In this document: piece after piece, positions 1 through 13,600 of the stretch
How positions within the stretch are numbered: the first letter of the stretch is position 1
How the letters are laid out: every line of letters starts with the position of its first letter
Assembly: GCF_008728515.1 (NCBI RefSeq)
Contig: NC_044985.1
Coordinates: 78,964,155-79,028,154 of the forward strand
Length of the DNA stretch: 64,000 nucleotides
Direction: 5' to 3'
Source of the DNA: Papio anubis
Taxonomy: Eukaryota > Chordata > Mammalia > Primates > Cercopithecidae
Position numbers and translations under genes: made by a program
Notes under the pieces: generated by a model
The model's input: the letters and a program-made list of their open reading frames with translations, nothing else
What the model was told of the DNA's origin: nothing
Database searches by the model: none

Positions 1-991
1 TGTTAGATATGGGAGCACATTCTGGTTAGATGACATTGTGGGGTTGGCTTATCCATTAAAGTACAGTAGGTACAATGCTGGGACCCACAACAATTAAATT
101 TCTTTTATAATGCAAAGAAAAACTAACTTCCAGGTTAAAAAACTAACTTCATGCCAACGCAATTGTAAAATATAATTTTGTGGCCTTGATTCAATGACTT
201 GCTAAAAATTAGCATTTAAAGAAGCAATTCCAATATCTCTAGAGAACATAGATGAGAAAGTGCCTAAGCCCAGCAAGACCATATATAACTATGGTACAGC
301 AAACTATCAATGAAATGAGAAGCCAGAAACAGACAGCAGCTGTAAATTATAAGATCGGTAAAAGAAACAGAGTATCTTGACAAGGGATTTGACAAGTCAT
401 TGTAACATTAGGTGTGGATCTGATGACAATACAGTTCTGTAGAGTTGTGGTTGCTCAACCCCAAGAGAATTCTCTGTGACTGAGTTGCAGGCATCATCCT
501 TCAAGACCTCCTGTTCTACTTGAGTGAAGACATTCTTTTCAAAATTTCACATTGCACAAAATTGAGACAAACTACTATGCCGATTAACAGAATTAAGTTT
601 GCAGAGTGAAAGACTGAAAATAGTGACATAAACAATTACAAATGTAATGTTCAATAAATGAATTGCAAAAGTACACAATGGAGAAATGCATATTCAAGAA
701 GTTCTATGAAGGAGGGGTGGATAGGTGGGTAGTTCACTCTAAGACCGAGATAGGCTCGGAAAACAACGTCACTGCTGCTAAAACAAGCAAACAAGTGTAA
801 ACTTCGACTTGGACTTTGATTGAAATATAATCTCTAGATCAAGGAAAATTACTATGTTCAATTCTACATATTATTTTTAGACGGAAGTTGCTATATTGTG
901 ACAAAGACACAAGAGATAAACAGGTTGACAAGCAGTCCATAAACCACTGTTATCTGAAGAATTGGGATGTCTGGCCTGAAGAAGCGAGGGG
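1..991. other. unique noncoding sequence, nothing recognised
   Basis: AT-rich sequence with stops in all frames and no repeat family that I recognise on either strand. Confidence 0.4.
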
Positions 992-1050
992 GGTGTGTGT
1001 GTGTCTGTGTGTGTGTGTGTGTGTGTCTGTGTGTGTGTGTGTGTGTGTGT
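992..1050. repeat. (TG)n microsatellite
   Basis: About 59 bp of TG dinucleotides with two TC interruptions, after a short G run. Read on the minus strand it gives an artefactual His-Thr-rich open frame. Its length and near-purity suggest it is polymorphic. Confidence 0.95.
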
Positions 1051-3560
1051 ATTGACTAGGGGTGGGGCTTTGGTTGGGCTGTAACGGCTGACCCTAAATG
1101 TTTGATGATGAGTTACCATGTAAAACAGGAATCATTCTTATTTTGAATAATTTCTGGAAAAAAAAAGGCTAACCACTGTAGAGGAAAGGATTTTCACTAC
1201 ACTATGAATGAAATATTTTCTATTAGAGTTTCCCAGTAATAAAATTCCTGGAAAAGTAGTGAATTATTTTGTACTAGAAATATGCAAGCACAAATCAGAT
1301 TATTGATCAATAATGCTATAGAAGTGATTCTTGTAATAGGCATGCAGTGGGACAGGATGAGCTCTCATATTCTTTCAGAGTAGAATATTTTATTGAAGAG
1401 AGACACATACAAAAGACACAGTGAAGAAGAAAATGACAAGGGTGTGTGGGAGATCAGATACGGAAAGGCAAAGGAAAGAAATGAAAATCACAGCATGATG
1501 GTGTATGCCACACATCATAGGCTAAAATACAAGGGATACCAACTGGTGAATTCCCCGTCACACATTGTCCATGTCCTTATCCCTGTTGTATACCCAGCTC
1601 AGCCCTTTGCAGGGCACAGCTCGATGAAGCCACACCAGGGAATCAATGCAGGCTCACTGTTAAGTTAATTTATCTGCCTTCTCTTTCAGGGACTGTCAGA
1701 AGCACCAAGAGCACAGCCAGAGTTTCATGAACAGGTAAACTTTATAAGCAGTCAGCTCTTCAAAATCAAATGCTCTCAGTCCAAGGCAAGGAAAAGCAGA
1801 ATATACAAAAGAAAATCTGAGAATTATTATTGTGAGTTGTGGTGGATACTATTAAGCGATGCCATTTACGATCATCAAAATATGCATACTGTCCCCTGGA
1901 ATTTATTTTCTGACATGAAAACAACTGGAGAAAACTAGGGCTTTTATCAATATCTCATTTTAAGAAATGTGGATTAAGTATGAATAATTATAGAAAGAAA
2001 TCAAAAGACAATAAATCAAAGTGGAAGGCAGCTTTAGACTTTTCAGCCTTCAAGTGTAAGCCTGAATGTTCAAGTTTTATTCATTCATATGCAGTTTATA
2101 TTATTAGCATTTTATTATATAAAGCTGCAAATTTGGTTTTACAGTGAAACAAATTTTTTAACACCTGTTCCCTTTTCTGTAAAATAAAAGGTTTAAGCAA
2201 CATGATTGCTACAGCCCACTTCAATTCAGAAATTCAACAGTTAATAGGTTATATCTACTATTTACTATAGCCACCAGAGTAGACAATTTTGAGAGATCTT
2301 GTTCGAATTAGTCTCAAATCATTTTCAGATACTCATTAGCAGGCAAGAGTTTAAATAATGGAAGCTATTATTTCCCAACTACCATCAGTATGCAAATCTC
2401 AAAGAAAGATGATAGAAGCAAACAGTCTCAACTATTAGAAGCATGGCTTTCATGTCAATAGGTTGAGGGTATAGAAGAAAATGTTGATGGAACCTAGAAA
2501 TGCTCTTTCCACTCACACCATACAATGGTGCTTGTGGAATTAATTTCTTTTAAGAATCAAATAGGAGCCTTTAAGTCTGATTTGCGTGATTTTCCAGCTG
2601 CCTTTCTGGGGAGCCAGGAGTTTTATTATGAAGCCTTATGGTGATCCAGAAGTTGAAGGGATAATTATTCTTGTTAAACTTCACATTGCAGTAAGATATC
2701 TTCCTAGAAATATAAGAATATGAAATAAGACTTAAAATCGGATTCTGCTATTCACAATTATGTGTGCCTTTTGACTATTTGAGCATATCCAGCATACAAA
2801 ACATGCCCATTGAGTGACATAAACTTCTACACTAGCTGAGAAATATCATGGTATAAACTCTAAACCGAAGTACATGATTGAACGTTTTGGCTCAAAGCCA
2901 TATGGTTCTGAGAGCTCAGAATGAAAGATAAGATAAAAGCAAGGACTGTAAAAGTATCTACAAATACATCATATGATACAAGATTTTCCAAATAAAAAAA
3001 GACAGTTAAAAATGGTGCAGAGATCCTTAATAGCCTTCGAAGTGTACCTTAACAATAATAACTCAAATGTCCCTGAGAGAACCTGACTAACAGTGAGCAA
3101 GAAATCCCTATTAACCTTTGCAAGCTTCAGATGATGACATGCTTGCATCATTTCATGTAATAGATGAACAGGAAATCAAGCAAGACTGTTTTGGAGTAGT
3201 TGCAATATTGCAATATAAAGAATCTGCTGCAGGGTAGATGATCGACAAATGTTCAGTTTCCCTGGGAAAGCACCATCTCTAACGATTATCCTTGGATATT
3301 TTGTGAAAACAGTACATTTCTGGTAAATCGAAAATTCAATCAGAATATTCCTCCACAGTTTAATTCGAAGCTACTCTGGTTCTGTGATATTTGATATACA
3401 CCATCATTTTAAATCCAAGTCCCTTGTTCCAAAGAACCTTAAAGAGTTACTGAAATTAGAAACCTACTCACTGTTAAGATGAACAGTGACAAACACATAC
3501 TGCAGGGTCCAGAAATTATGTCTGGTGTTTCCATAGTCACAGGACTTGTTCTTCACCAAA
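1051..3560. other. unique noncoding sequence, nothing recognised
   Basis: About 2.5 kb of AT-rich sequence. Open frames here are short (91 codons at most, 1393-1668 plus), without recognisable motifs or splice context. No interspersed repeat is evident by eye, though very old relics could be missed. Confidence 0.4.
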
Positions 3561-3730
3561 CAGTAGTTCTCAAACTTTAGTAAACATGAGAATCACTCGG
3601 AGAGTTTCTTGAAAATGGTGATGCTCTATGCTAACTCCCATTCTTTAGTAAGGCCTAGAAATCTGCATTTTAACCATCATCTGGGTATTTTGGAAACACA
3701 TTTGTTCTCAGAGTATACTTGGAGAAACCA
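3561..3730 (-). mobile_element. MER5A-like non-autonomous hAT (Charlie) element
   Basis: It opens with CAGTAGTTCTCAAACTTTAG, close to the hAT-Charlie terminal inverted repeat CAGTGGTTCTCAA. The body has the usual segments ('GAATCAC', 'AAATCTGCATTTTAACCATC'), and the far end (GTATACTTGGAGAAACC) is a decayed inverted end. The length of about 170 bp fits the MER5A family. Orientation is inferred from the order of these segments. It carries no coding capacity. Confidence 0.7.
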
Positions 3731-5139
3731 TGTCCAAAAAATATGTGGCTGCTTCTCAATGAACTTTGTCTGCTAAAATGGGAGACATAGAATCTTAGCA
3801 TCGATGTGATTGCCTGCGTGGATTTCAAATGCAATGGCATGCTAGTTCTGCCTTGGACAGATTTTCATAATTGAGTGGCTTAGGTGGGGACCCAATATAA
3901 CTAATCTGAATGTGATTGATGCCACAGCTGATAAAGCTGAACTATACTCACTAATGCACTACACTCTGGGAGCTTCTTTATGCTGGAGGCTGGGACTGTT
4001 GCCCAGACACTGTGATTGTAATGAAGATAGGCATGGGTCTTTAATGTTTTCCACCTCCTACTCCAAATGCTGAAAAATGGTTAGTATTGAGTATTTTTAT
4101 ACATAGCAAGAACAAGATAGACTGAGTTGGAAATTCTAGTCCCATATATCCCACTGACAATATTCTAACATAATGTCTTTTATAATGTTCTATTAAAATG
4201 ATTGATGTCAAATTAAACCTTTGGAATGGTGGCTGGCCATGTGAAAGAGTGATAGTTGGCCAGGATGCCATTATTAACATTTTGCATTCAGACTGATTTA
4301 ACAACCCTGCCTCATTCGGTATTATATGTGTGCATTTACCCCAATTTGTACTTCCTAAAAAATGCTCTTCAATGAATAAATTGGCTCATGACAGCTGTTC
4401 CTTACCTTTTTCTAAATCTTACTTGTAAATAAGGCTCAGCCACCTAGCAATCAAAAGGTTGTTATAGATTACTTTGTGGAATTTTTACTGATCCAAGTTA
4501 TTTCTTAAAAGAAGATTCTTCTTTTGGAAAATCATTCATTATGTATTTTCTATCTATATACCGGTCAGGCTTTAAAAACCATGTCATCCAAAATGGAGAC
4601 AAAAGAAAATCAAAGAGGTAAATTGAATATGCCAAATTTTGGAGAGGAAAAACATCATTATATTCAAACCTGATGCATTTCATAACCTAAGTGGCATCCC
4701 TTAGACCTCCAGTGCACTGGCAAGCTCTGGAAACCACCTGATCCAAGCTATCAGAACACCAAAACACCTGAATGCTGTATCTAAAATTAGACTATTGAAA
4801 TTCTCCCTGGATTGTCACTTTGCTTTATTACAAACACATTTTCTCTCTGGGCGGGGCGGGGGTCACAGTTGCTTTAAATGAGTAAAGAGTGCCACCAAGC
4901 GGCAGCATATGATATTCATAAATCAATTCTATTTTCCTTTAGAAAAAATATACTTTACTTTTGTTAATTGTGCTGACATTCTTAAGACAGACAGGATTAC
5001 TTGCATGACTTAAAACATTTAATTTAAATGTTCAAGTTATATCTCAGTAAAAAAGCATATTTTGCTAGATTGATGAGCAAATTTACTATGATACATTTTT
5101 TAAACATGAAAGTTCTATCTGCAGTATTTGTAAAAAGGA
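3731..5139. other. unique noncoding sequence with one G-rich patch
   Basis: No gene or repeat is recognised. A patch at about 4849-4862 has three G-runs separated by single C residues (GGGCGGGGCGGGGG) inside otherwise AT-rich DNA. It could hold GC-box (Sp1-type) sites, but three G-runs fall short of a canonical quadruplex. Confidence 0.35.
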
Positions 5140-6376
5140 CAGTCATGCATTGCTTAACAATGGGGATACATTCTGAGAAATTTAGCATTAAGCAATTTTA
5201 TCCTTGTGGGAACATCATGGCATGTATTTATACAAACCTGGATACTACAGTATACTACACACCTAGGCCATGTGGTATAGCCTATTGCTCCTAAGCTACA
5301 AACCTGAACAGTGTGTTACTGTACAGTAGGCAAATTGTAACATAATGGTAAGCGTTTGTGTATTTAAAAATATCTAAACAGTAAAGGTACAGAAAATAAA
5401 GTATAAAAGATATTTTTTATAAAGCACACCTCTATAGGGCACTTACCATGAATGGAGTTTGCAAGATTGGGAGGTGCCCTGGGTGAGTCAATGAGTGAAT
5501 GGTTAGTGAAGAATGGAATTTGTTAGTAATGGAATGTGAGGTCTAGGACATTCGTGTACACAACTACAGGCTTTAGAAACACTGTACACTTAGGCTACAC
5601 TAAATTTATTTTAAATTCTTTCTTTCTTCAATAATAAATTAACCTTGACTTCCTGGAACTGTTTATAAACTTTTCAATTTTTTTTTTCTTTTCTTTTTTT
5701 TTTTTACTTTTTGACTCTTGAAATAACACTTAGCTTACACACATATTGTATAGCTATACAAAAATATTTTCTTTCTTTATATTCTTATTCTATAAGCTTT
5801 TTCTATTTTAAAAAGTTTTTATTTTTATTTACTTTATAAAAATTTCTGTTAAAAATTAAGACACAAACACACATATTAGCCTAAGGATCATGAACATCAC
5901 TGTCTTTCCCCTCCACGTCTTGTCCCACTGGAAGGCCTTCAGGAACAATAGCAGGCATGGAGTTGCTATATCATCTCCTATGATAACAGTGCCTTCCTCT
6001 GGAATACTTTCTGAAGAACCTGTCTCAGGCTGTTTTACAGTTAAATTTTTTTATAAGTAGAAGGAGTACACTCTAAGATTACAATAAAAGTATAGTACAG
6101 TAAATACATAAACCAGTAACAGTTGCTTATTATCATGATCAAGTATTATGTACTATACATAATTCTATATGCTATATTTTATACAACTGGCAGCACAGTA
6201 AATTTGTTTATACCACCATTACCGCAAACATGAGAGTAATGCATTTCATCGTGACATTATGATGCCTATGACATGACTAGGTGATAGGAATTTTTCAGCT
6301 CCATTATAATCTGTAGGACCACCAACAGATATGTGGTCTATTGTTGACTGAAATGTCATTATGCGGAGCATAACTG
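5140..6376 (+). mobile_element. Tigger-type (pogo-like Tc1/mariner) DNA transposon, inactive
   Basis: The left end begins CAGTCATGCATTGCTTAACA. The right end is ATTATGCGGAGCATAACTG, which as its reverse complement (CAGTTATGC...) gives a terminal inverted repeat. A TA follows the right end, as expected for TA-targeted insertion, while the left TA has decayed. The terminal regions, with 'CTACACACCTAGGC' and 'AATTTTTCAGCTCCATTATAATC', resemble the Tigger3/Tigger4 group. The element is about 1.24 kb, too short for an autonomous copy, and no transposase frame is intact. The subfamily name is from memory. Confidence 0.7.
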
Positions 6377-6720
6377 TATTAATAAGAATCCAATTTCCAA
6401 ATCTTATTAGCTATATAGTGACTATTGGTATGGAAACCTGCAGTTTCCAGACAAAACTTTTTTATTATACAAAATGTTGTTTCTGTCCAGATATTTCAAG
6501 AATATCAGATCAGGGGCAAAAGGGTAATATTTTTTAAGTATGTATTTCATAATCTCAGCAATGCTGACGTCTAATCCCAGCTCCAAACTGAGGGGAAATA
6601 AGATATTCTCATTATCCCAACTTCCTTTTCAAAGGACTGTGTGATTTTGTGAAAATAAAGTCCATAGACAGTCCTCTAAATCTATTAGAGTTCTTAGTTC
6701 TGCTTCTGTGTTCATGTATC

Positions 6721-6810
6721 CCCTCATTAAACAAACATGTACTGAGCATCTACCCTGCCAAGAACAGTGCCAAGAAGAAAATGACTAGACCAGTCCCTGT
6801 CCTAATGATA
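6721..6810 (-). mobile_element. L2 LINE 3' fragment
   Basis: The sequence resembles the complement of the L2 3' end: 'TCATTAAACAAACATGTACTGAGCATC', then 'AACAGTGCCAAG' and 'CAGTCCCTGTCCTAATG'. It is a short, highly diverged, non-coding relic. Confidence 0.5.
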
Positions 6811-6904
6811 ATTGTAACAAGCTGGGGTCCCTTGGTTCTGATTAGCTCTGTTGGAAACTTCAAGCTTTCTAAATCAAGACAATTGTATTTATAATAATGC
6901 ATTA

Positions 6905-7085
6905 TATTTGTGAGCATTTTCTAAAGCTTTCAGAATGATTTTGCATTTATAATTTCACTTACAGTCACAATGACTTTGACCATGTGCAATAGCTGTGAGA
7001 GCTGTTAATTTTAATCCTCATATATAGTGCAGGATGTGGTTAAATGACTTACCTAAGATGTCATAGGAAGGTGGTGCCAATATCA
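6905..7085 (-). mobile_element. MIR SINE relic
   Basis: A diverged complement of the MIR core, with 'TTTGCATTTATAATTTCACT' followed by 'GGTTAAATGACTTACCTAAG' and a 'GTCATAGGAAGGTGG' segment. It is old and has no visible target duplication. Confidence 0.5.
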
Positions 7086-7299
7086 AAATTAAAATCTTCT
7101 AACTTCCTAAACTGTGCTCTTTCTAGGAGGCATTGCTCCCTATGGGAAATACATTAAAATTAGCATGATATTTCGAGCAAGGTCATTATCACAGGAAGTT
7201 CTACAATAATTATAATGATGCTGACACTTTGTAAAATATTCTTGGAACTCTTGTTTTAAATTTCTCTTACAAGGAATATAAGAAAATCAGTCTCATTAC

Positions 7300-7420
7300 A
7301 TATTTCATTCAATAGAGATTTACTCAGTATCTGTCACTTGCATGCACTACACTGGGTGATAATCGGGATATAAAGATGATCCGGTTGGCAAGAAATTTAC
7401 AATTTAGTAGGCACAATGAG
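7300..7420 (-). mobile_element. L2 LINE 3' fragment
   Basis: 'TTTCATTCAATAGAGATTTA', 'CTCAGTATCTGTCACTTGCA' and a following 'GGGATATAAAGATGA' resemble the complement of the L2 3' terminus. It is strongly diverged. Confidence 0.5.
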
Positions 7421-7963
7421 AAATGTAGCACTGGTGCTTTTTTACTTAATAGGTTTGCATGGACATTGTTTAGGCACAATGCATATTGCACTTTACTGAA
7501 TGTAAAGTGTTGTTAAACACACTATTTTATGTTCCAATAAGAGAAAATCACTGACAATTAAACTGTGATGAGTTGCTTTCCCATAATTTAAAAAAAGTTT
7601 ACATTTATTTTAATAGCCATTTAGTCTTATTTTGACAGAGATCTTCTTTAACATATTAGTCCATTGCATATATAAAAAGAAAAGTATAGCAAAATAAATT
7701 GGTTAAGGCAATAATTCATAATAATCCCAACTGCTGCCTCATGGTTAGTAATTGTCAAACACCAGTGATTATTATATATTCTCCGAGTTGAGAGTTAAAA
7801 TGTAAAAAAAAAAAAAAGGATTTTTAGAATAATTTAAGTGCATATTTTCTGATCAGTTTCCAAAACAGTCATTGTGTAATGGAGCTAGAACAACTCATGA
7901 AAGAAAATGATAGAATGCTTTAACTCCTTTACTTTTGTCTTTGGGTGCTATTATTAATCACTA

Positions 7964-8250
7964 CAGTAGTTAAGAGCATACATTACAGAGTCCATGAGGC
8001 CCAAGTATTGGTTCTACTGCTTACAAACTATGTAATCTTTTGGCAGATAAATGAACCTTTCTGAGCTTCAGAACCCCCACATGTAAAAATGGGAATAATG
8101 AAATAATGAAATAAATGAACCTTTCTGAGCTTCAGAACCCCCACATGTAAAAATGAGAATAATGAAATAATGAAATTTAAGCATTAAATGAAATAATGTA
8201 CTAACACACTTAACACATAGCCAGTAGTACTTTTATATTGGAGTGTGGCT
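7964..8250 (+). mobile_element. MIR SINE, enlarged by an internal tandem duplication
   Basis: The MIR landmarks run in order on the plus strand: 'GAGTCCATGAGGCCCAAGTA', 'TTCTACTGCTTACAAACTAT', 'CCTTTCTGAGCTTCAG', 'TGTAAAAATGGGAATAATG', and the 'TTAACACATAGCCAGTAG' tail region. A 64-bp block in its middle is duplicated and is listed separately, which explains the unusual length. Confidence 0.75.
8047..8174 (+). repeat. 64-bp tandem duplication inside the MIR
   Basis: Copy 1 (8047-8110) and copy 2 (8111-8174) are aligned head to tail and differ by a single base (GGGAAT versus GAGAAT). The host MIR is ancient and heavily diverged, so the near-identity of the copies shows that the duplication is far younger than the SINE. 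Confidence 0.95.
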
Positions 8251-10206
8251 AAACTCTGGTTATTCTTCTCAATAAAATAATGATAACTAAACTGTTGAGT
8301 GCAGGAATAGTTTAAAAGGCTGTTTTCTCCCCTCTCCAGTGATAGAATGTGCAGCATCACCCTTTCAGCTGACTCTTGAAAGTCTTGGATCCCACTTTCA
8401 CCAAGGTAAGAAAAGAATTAACTGCTCTGGCTTAAAGCCATTCCTGAGTAGCTAACAATTGACAATAAGAATAAATAAACCTGAGAGAGAAATTCAGTTT
8501 CCGAATTCATCCCTTATCTTCAAACATTTAAATATTAAGAAGACTATACACAAGGATGTTTATCCCTAATATATTCATACAGTCATAATCACAGTATTCC
8601 AAAAAAAACTGAATTTAAACACTATCAAATAAACTACCCCAGTCAGGAGAGGTACAAACTGAAAAAAATAAAATAAAAATATCGGAAAGCCTGCCTTTTC
8701 AGATAAGGTGAGCACCAGAATCATGATAATGAAGAACAGTTCAGGAAAAGCAAGCAAGGCAGAGAATCTAAATCAGTTGGTTACAGTGAGCTTCCGGGTG
8801 ACGGATAGCTTGGCTGCTGCCTTTGCTTCCCTAGTCCACCTCTGTGAGGGGTGGAACCAAGCCAAGCCCATAAATCAGACACAGCCTCGAGGTTGGGACT
8901 TGTTAATAGAACATAAAGACAAACTTCAGAGACAACCTGCACCTCTCAACCCTCCCTAAGGCTGGTGAGGCCAAATATCCTAAGGCACTGAAAGCCGTTT
9001 CTGGGTCACTTTCTAGGTAGGAAAGGAAGCTTTCATTTTAACTATTCCTCCACTGCAGATGCCTGATTACCATCATTAGCCTTTACCACATATTATATGC
9101 TTTTTTAATTTAAAATATATATAATTATAAAGAACAAACATATTTTACTAGTGCAATATAAACCTTAGTATTTCTGAAAATGTATTTATTAACTATGAAC
9201 ACTTTCTAGTCATTTTAATTGAAAAAGAAGGCAAAATAATCCTATGGATAGGAGTAAGTAAAATGGACAAATAAACTCATATTTGTAAAGGTGTACAGTA
9301 TTTATTTCCATTTCATCAGAGGAAGTAGATATGTCTGTTTCATTATTCATATGCCATGATTTTAGTTTTCCGGCTTGCTAAATATAAAGAATGTTCTAAG
9401 CCCCCAGGCAACAGATTTCAGTAAGTGATGGCTGAAATTCATTCACTGCATTACAGCAAAAAAAAAAAAAAAAATTAAATCATAGAAGATGTGAGTAACA
9501 ATGTTCAGGGTTTCCTTTTCTGTGGAGCATTGTAACTACAATTCCTTTGACATCAAGAACTAGTCAGCCTTTGTGTATTATGAATGCTTATATAGCAAAT
9601 TAATATGAATTTAATAAAAACAATTTTACCTATGCCTCTGTTCTCAAAGGTGAAAACCCCCTTAATAGTTGGTCTACTGTGAACCTAAATGTTGTAATAA
9701 GGTCAAAATAATAATAAAGCAATTTTCACATTAATAGTCTTCTCAATGCTAAAATCATAGTAACTCTGGATTGTTCCCATAAGAAGCTACATTAGTTTAA
9801 AATTCAAGACACAAAATCAAGCACAGTTCTTTCTGTATAGTTGTTTCTTAGTCTGTCCCTCAAGTAGCATATTTTTCATGCCCTTTTTAACATAGACATA
9901 ATGAGAAAGGCTACATGAAAATATTAAACAGATTTAAGTTTCTGATCTATTCATGGTCTTAGGTAGAAAACTTACATTTAAAATTATCAGTGAAGAATTA
10001 AAAACTATTTTATTAAGGCCATCCATTAATCCATGTCATCCTGATCTGGTCTAATTACAACAGTAAATTCTGTCCAGGCAATATTACATTTCAGCTATGA
10101 AGAAGATTGGGAATGTCACTGATGTAGCATAAGCACATTCAAAATGGAGGGAAAATATTTCCCATAGAATGCCATTCCTGATGTCCTGATCATAATATGC
10201 AGGAGC
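8251..10206. other. unique noncoding sequence with an A-tract
   Basis: No gene or clear repeat. A run of about 18 A residues at about 9457-9474 has no recognisable SINE in front of it. Confidence 0.35.
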
Positions 10207-10668
10207 TTTTAGTTTGGTTTCAGTGTCCCCAAAACTCATTTTGGAAACTTAATTTCCAGTATGGCAATGTTGGGAGACGGAACCTGGAGGAAGTAGGCTA
10301 TAATAGGAGGCACTGGGTCATGAGTGCTGCCCTTGTGGATGGCTTGATGCCATTCTTGAAGTAGTGGGTGAGTTTTTGCTCTCTGGAGACTGTATAAGTC
10401 TCCAGAAACTAATCCACAAGAGTAGGTTTCTATTAAAAAAGGCCAGCCTCTCATGTGTGTCCCCCTCTTTGCATGCACTTGCTTCTCCTTCCACTTTCTG
10501 CCATAAGTTTAATTCACATGAGACCCTCACCAGATAGGCTGCCCAGCTTTGGGCTTCCCAGGCTCCAGAATCATGAGCCAAATGAACTCTTTTTCTTTGC
10601 AAATTGCCCACTCTCGGGCATTCTCTTACAGGAACACAAAATGAACAAAGACAGTTTTGAAGCTTCCA
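10207..10668 (+). mobile_element. diverged MaLR LTR (MST/MLT1 type)
   Basis: It shows the order of motifs found in MaLR LTRs: 'AGTTTGGTTTCAGTGTCCCC' near the start, 'GGAGGCACTGGGTCATGAG', 'GATGGCTTGATGCCATTC', 'ACTTTCTGCCATAAGTTTAA', and at the end 'CAAATGAACTCTTTTTCTTT' before 'TTGCCCACTCTCGGGCATT'. No internal retroviral sequence is attached, so it is a solo LTR. The ends are fuzzy and I see no reliable target duplication. Open frames across it are incidental. Confidence 0.65.
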
Positions 10669-13600
10669 AGGCAATGAGAGAAGAAAATCAGTAGTGAGAG
10701 AGAGGGTTATCAAGAAATATATGAAGGCCAATGAAGTGAAGATCATCAGGTATACCTTCGGCTGTTGTCAAAGTATTTTTGCCCTATCTGTTGTTCATTT
10801 GAAAATGGATATGACCTGATTATCTCTAATAGAAATCTCATCAAAAAATATCTTTCTTACGGGCTCTGACACAAGCCTGAAATATACAAAATGCTAACTC
10901 CTTTAGGTCAAAATATACACTATTTTTTATTTCAGCCATTATCATTTTGGTTTCCATTTGTTGATTAGATTGCCAGTAACTTGATAGAGCTGCAAAATAT
11001 TAGTATAGAGGTGAGGAAAACTTTGATGACAAAAGGAAGATAAAGTCTGAAAAGATATAAAGAACTTACAGAAATATCATTGAAGAAAAATAGCAGTATT
11101 TGTGGAAGGATGGGAGCTGAGACTTGGCCTCTGAGAAGGCTGCACTGAGTACCCAGAAAGAGTACTAAGATAAAGAAAAGGACTAGTTAAAATCAGAACT
11201 GGAAGGAGGGGCGCCAAAGATCAAGTATGCCTAATTCCCCGAAGTTCTCTAAGTTTGGCCTTAACCATTAATAGAATAGATGCCAATCAATTCTGATGAC
11301 TCTCAGCTCACTCTTGAAAGCAAAAACAAGAGCATATTGAAGGTATGGATGCATTATATGTATTAGAATATGATGTAAGAGACTACAATGATAATCCTAA
11401 GTTTTTACACTTAAAAATCTCTTTATTGTTTGCTGTAGTATTACAAGCCATTTAAAGGTTTGGAAAGACAGAATGATAAGATCCAAACCACAAAATAACC
11501 ACCAGTGGAACTCTGATTGATTTAGATAGACATGGTAGCCACACAAATGACTGGTGGCTGTCAATCATCTAGTGAAGACCAGAAAATGTGTTTTTTGTGA
11601 TCTTTTCCTCAATTTCTTCTCTCGACTCTTCCTCAGAAAGCAGCGGAACTATCTACCTAAAGGGATTTTCAAGTCAACATATGGGACTAAATAAGAAACT
11701 CTTTATACTCAGCATTTGGGAAGAGATTTAGCTAAGATGTAGGCAAGAAAGAGGGGAAAAGTGAAGGGTTCTTGGTGATATATATGGAAAAACAAGGACA
11801 AAAAGTCGTGTGTGAGGCAATGGTTTTTAATTGCTTTCTAATGGCTGGACATTCATCTTATTTGATCTATATTAAAGCCAGGTGGAGAATAAAACCTGCG
11901 TGCATTAATTCTATCACCTTCCCTAATTCCTAATTGCCATTTAACCATGGGAAGCCATAACTACCAAAAAGGGGGCAGAGAAAGCAGAAGATATACAGTT
12001 TTATTTTTTATGTAATGTGTGCTAAAATATACGACATCAGAAATGAAAAAAAGAAAACTAAAACTATTCTGTGAAACACTAGACTGAGCAGGGATTGATT
12101 GTAGATAATTTTAATTCATTTATTCAAATACAAGTTCTTAAGACCAAAATTGAGCTCTTTTTCTGTTGAAGCCCTGCTGGCTTCCAAAAGAGAGGTACTG
12201 TATTGAATGAAGGGACTGGGGGTTAAGTCTCACACAACTGTACAGTCTTAGCATGGGGCTGGTTTTCACGTAAGAGTACTGTGGCAAATTGATTTTCCTA
12301 CATTCTATTCCCACTAAATGGTGTTTTAGTACAGGACTGCAAGGCTTCATTTGACTTATATAAATAATTTACCAATTCCTACCTACTTGAGAGAAAGTAC
12401 TCTTCAGTGAATTTAAAGGACTTGATTACTCCATCCACTTTCTGAAATTTGAAGGAATGAGGTAAAAATCACTTTGCTACCGGCCCTAGATAAGGTTTCT
12501 AAAATAACCTTCCACACAGTTCTTACTACTTTAAGCAGTATACAAAATAAATTTATGTGTTGAGGAAAAGCAGCATAATTGTTAATTCTGGGATCATCCT
12601 GGGAGGAAATCATTATAATATATGCATAACATTGTAGGATATGACCTCTTACTGAAAAACATCATTTGGTTCCTTCATTCAACATCAACATAAGTAAGTC
12701 AGACTCCTTTTCTCTTCCTTTCTGTGAGTAACTTCTAAATGGAAAAATGGCAATCTATTTTCGTGCTGGTCATATTTGTTTTCTTTAAATCCTAGAAATA
12801 AAATGAGAGATCAATTAAGCCAAGAAACATGTAAAGTAGTGAAAAGTTATGAAGTTCTCCCATTTTTTGTTGTTAAAAAAAAGCTATATCAAAATCTGCC
12901 TTCTACCTTTTTTTCTAAAAGACTCAAAACAAATTGTGAAAGAATGTTCATTGGTACTTTATGTACTTGCTCCCTCGAAGGAAACCTCTTAAAAATAACA
13001 TACTGTAATTATCTAAATCGTGGGTTCACAGAACTGTTAGGCATTTCTTCTTTCCTCCCCAACTCAACTATACTCAACATTGCTTCTATTTCTCTCTTGA
13101 AGCTTATATAAATTGGGGGAAAACTTTTTCATATTTTCCCAGATGTTTCCTGAAAAAACTCTTTTCCAGAAACTATTTTGAAGCTTTCACTTTGTTTTCA
13201 AGTGTATTTATATGTTGTTTATGCACATGTTTTCTTTCACTAAATCACTAATAATCCCATCCTGGGCAGCTCAAGGTTAGCTGCCCTACTCTATTAATCT
13301 CTATAAAATTGGCTCCTACATGTGTCCAGTTTTCATGCAGGGTAAAAATAGAAATCTGTACACAGTTTCATCTTCACATCTTCTGCTTCATTTCTTGGCT
13401 ATCCACTGGACTTTTTATGTTCTATAGCTTGTCCCCTGGAAATACGTTAGAAATATGTCCATATGTGTGATAATCCCTCATATATCCAAACGACTAAGCC
13501 ATCTCCCTTATTTTAAACTGCAGAAAAGTTTAAAATAGTGTTTTTCAGACAGTTTGAGTAGAAAACAGAATTTTATAAGTTTACCTCTTTTGTATTCACC

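Noticed and set aside
877..1119. minus-strand frame with a His-Thr repeat
   Set aside because: Produced by the (TG)n microsatellite.
4886..4906. CTCF-like site (CCACCAAGCGGCAG)
   Set aside because: Two mismatches at core positions of the usual CTCF motif; too weak to report without binding data.
10318..10746. 142-codon minus-strand frame
   Set aside because: It lies antisense over a MaLR LTR and has no recognisable domain or splice context.
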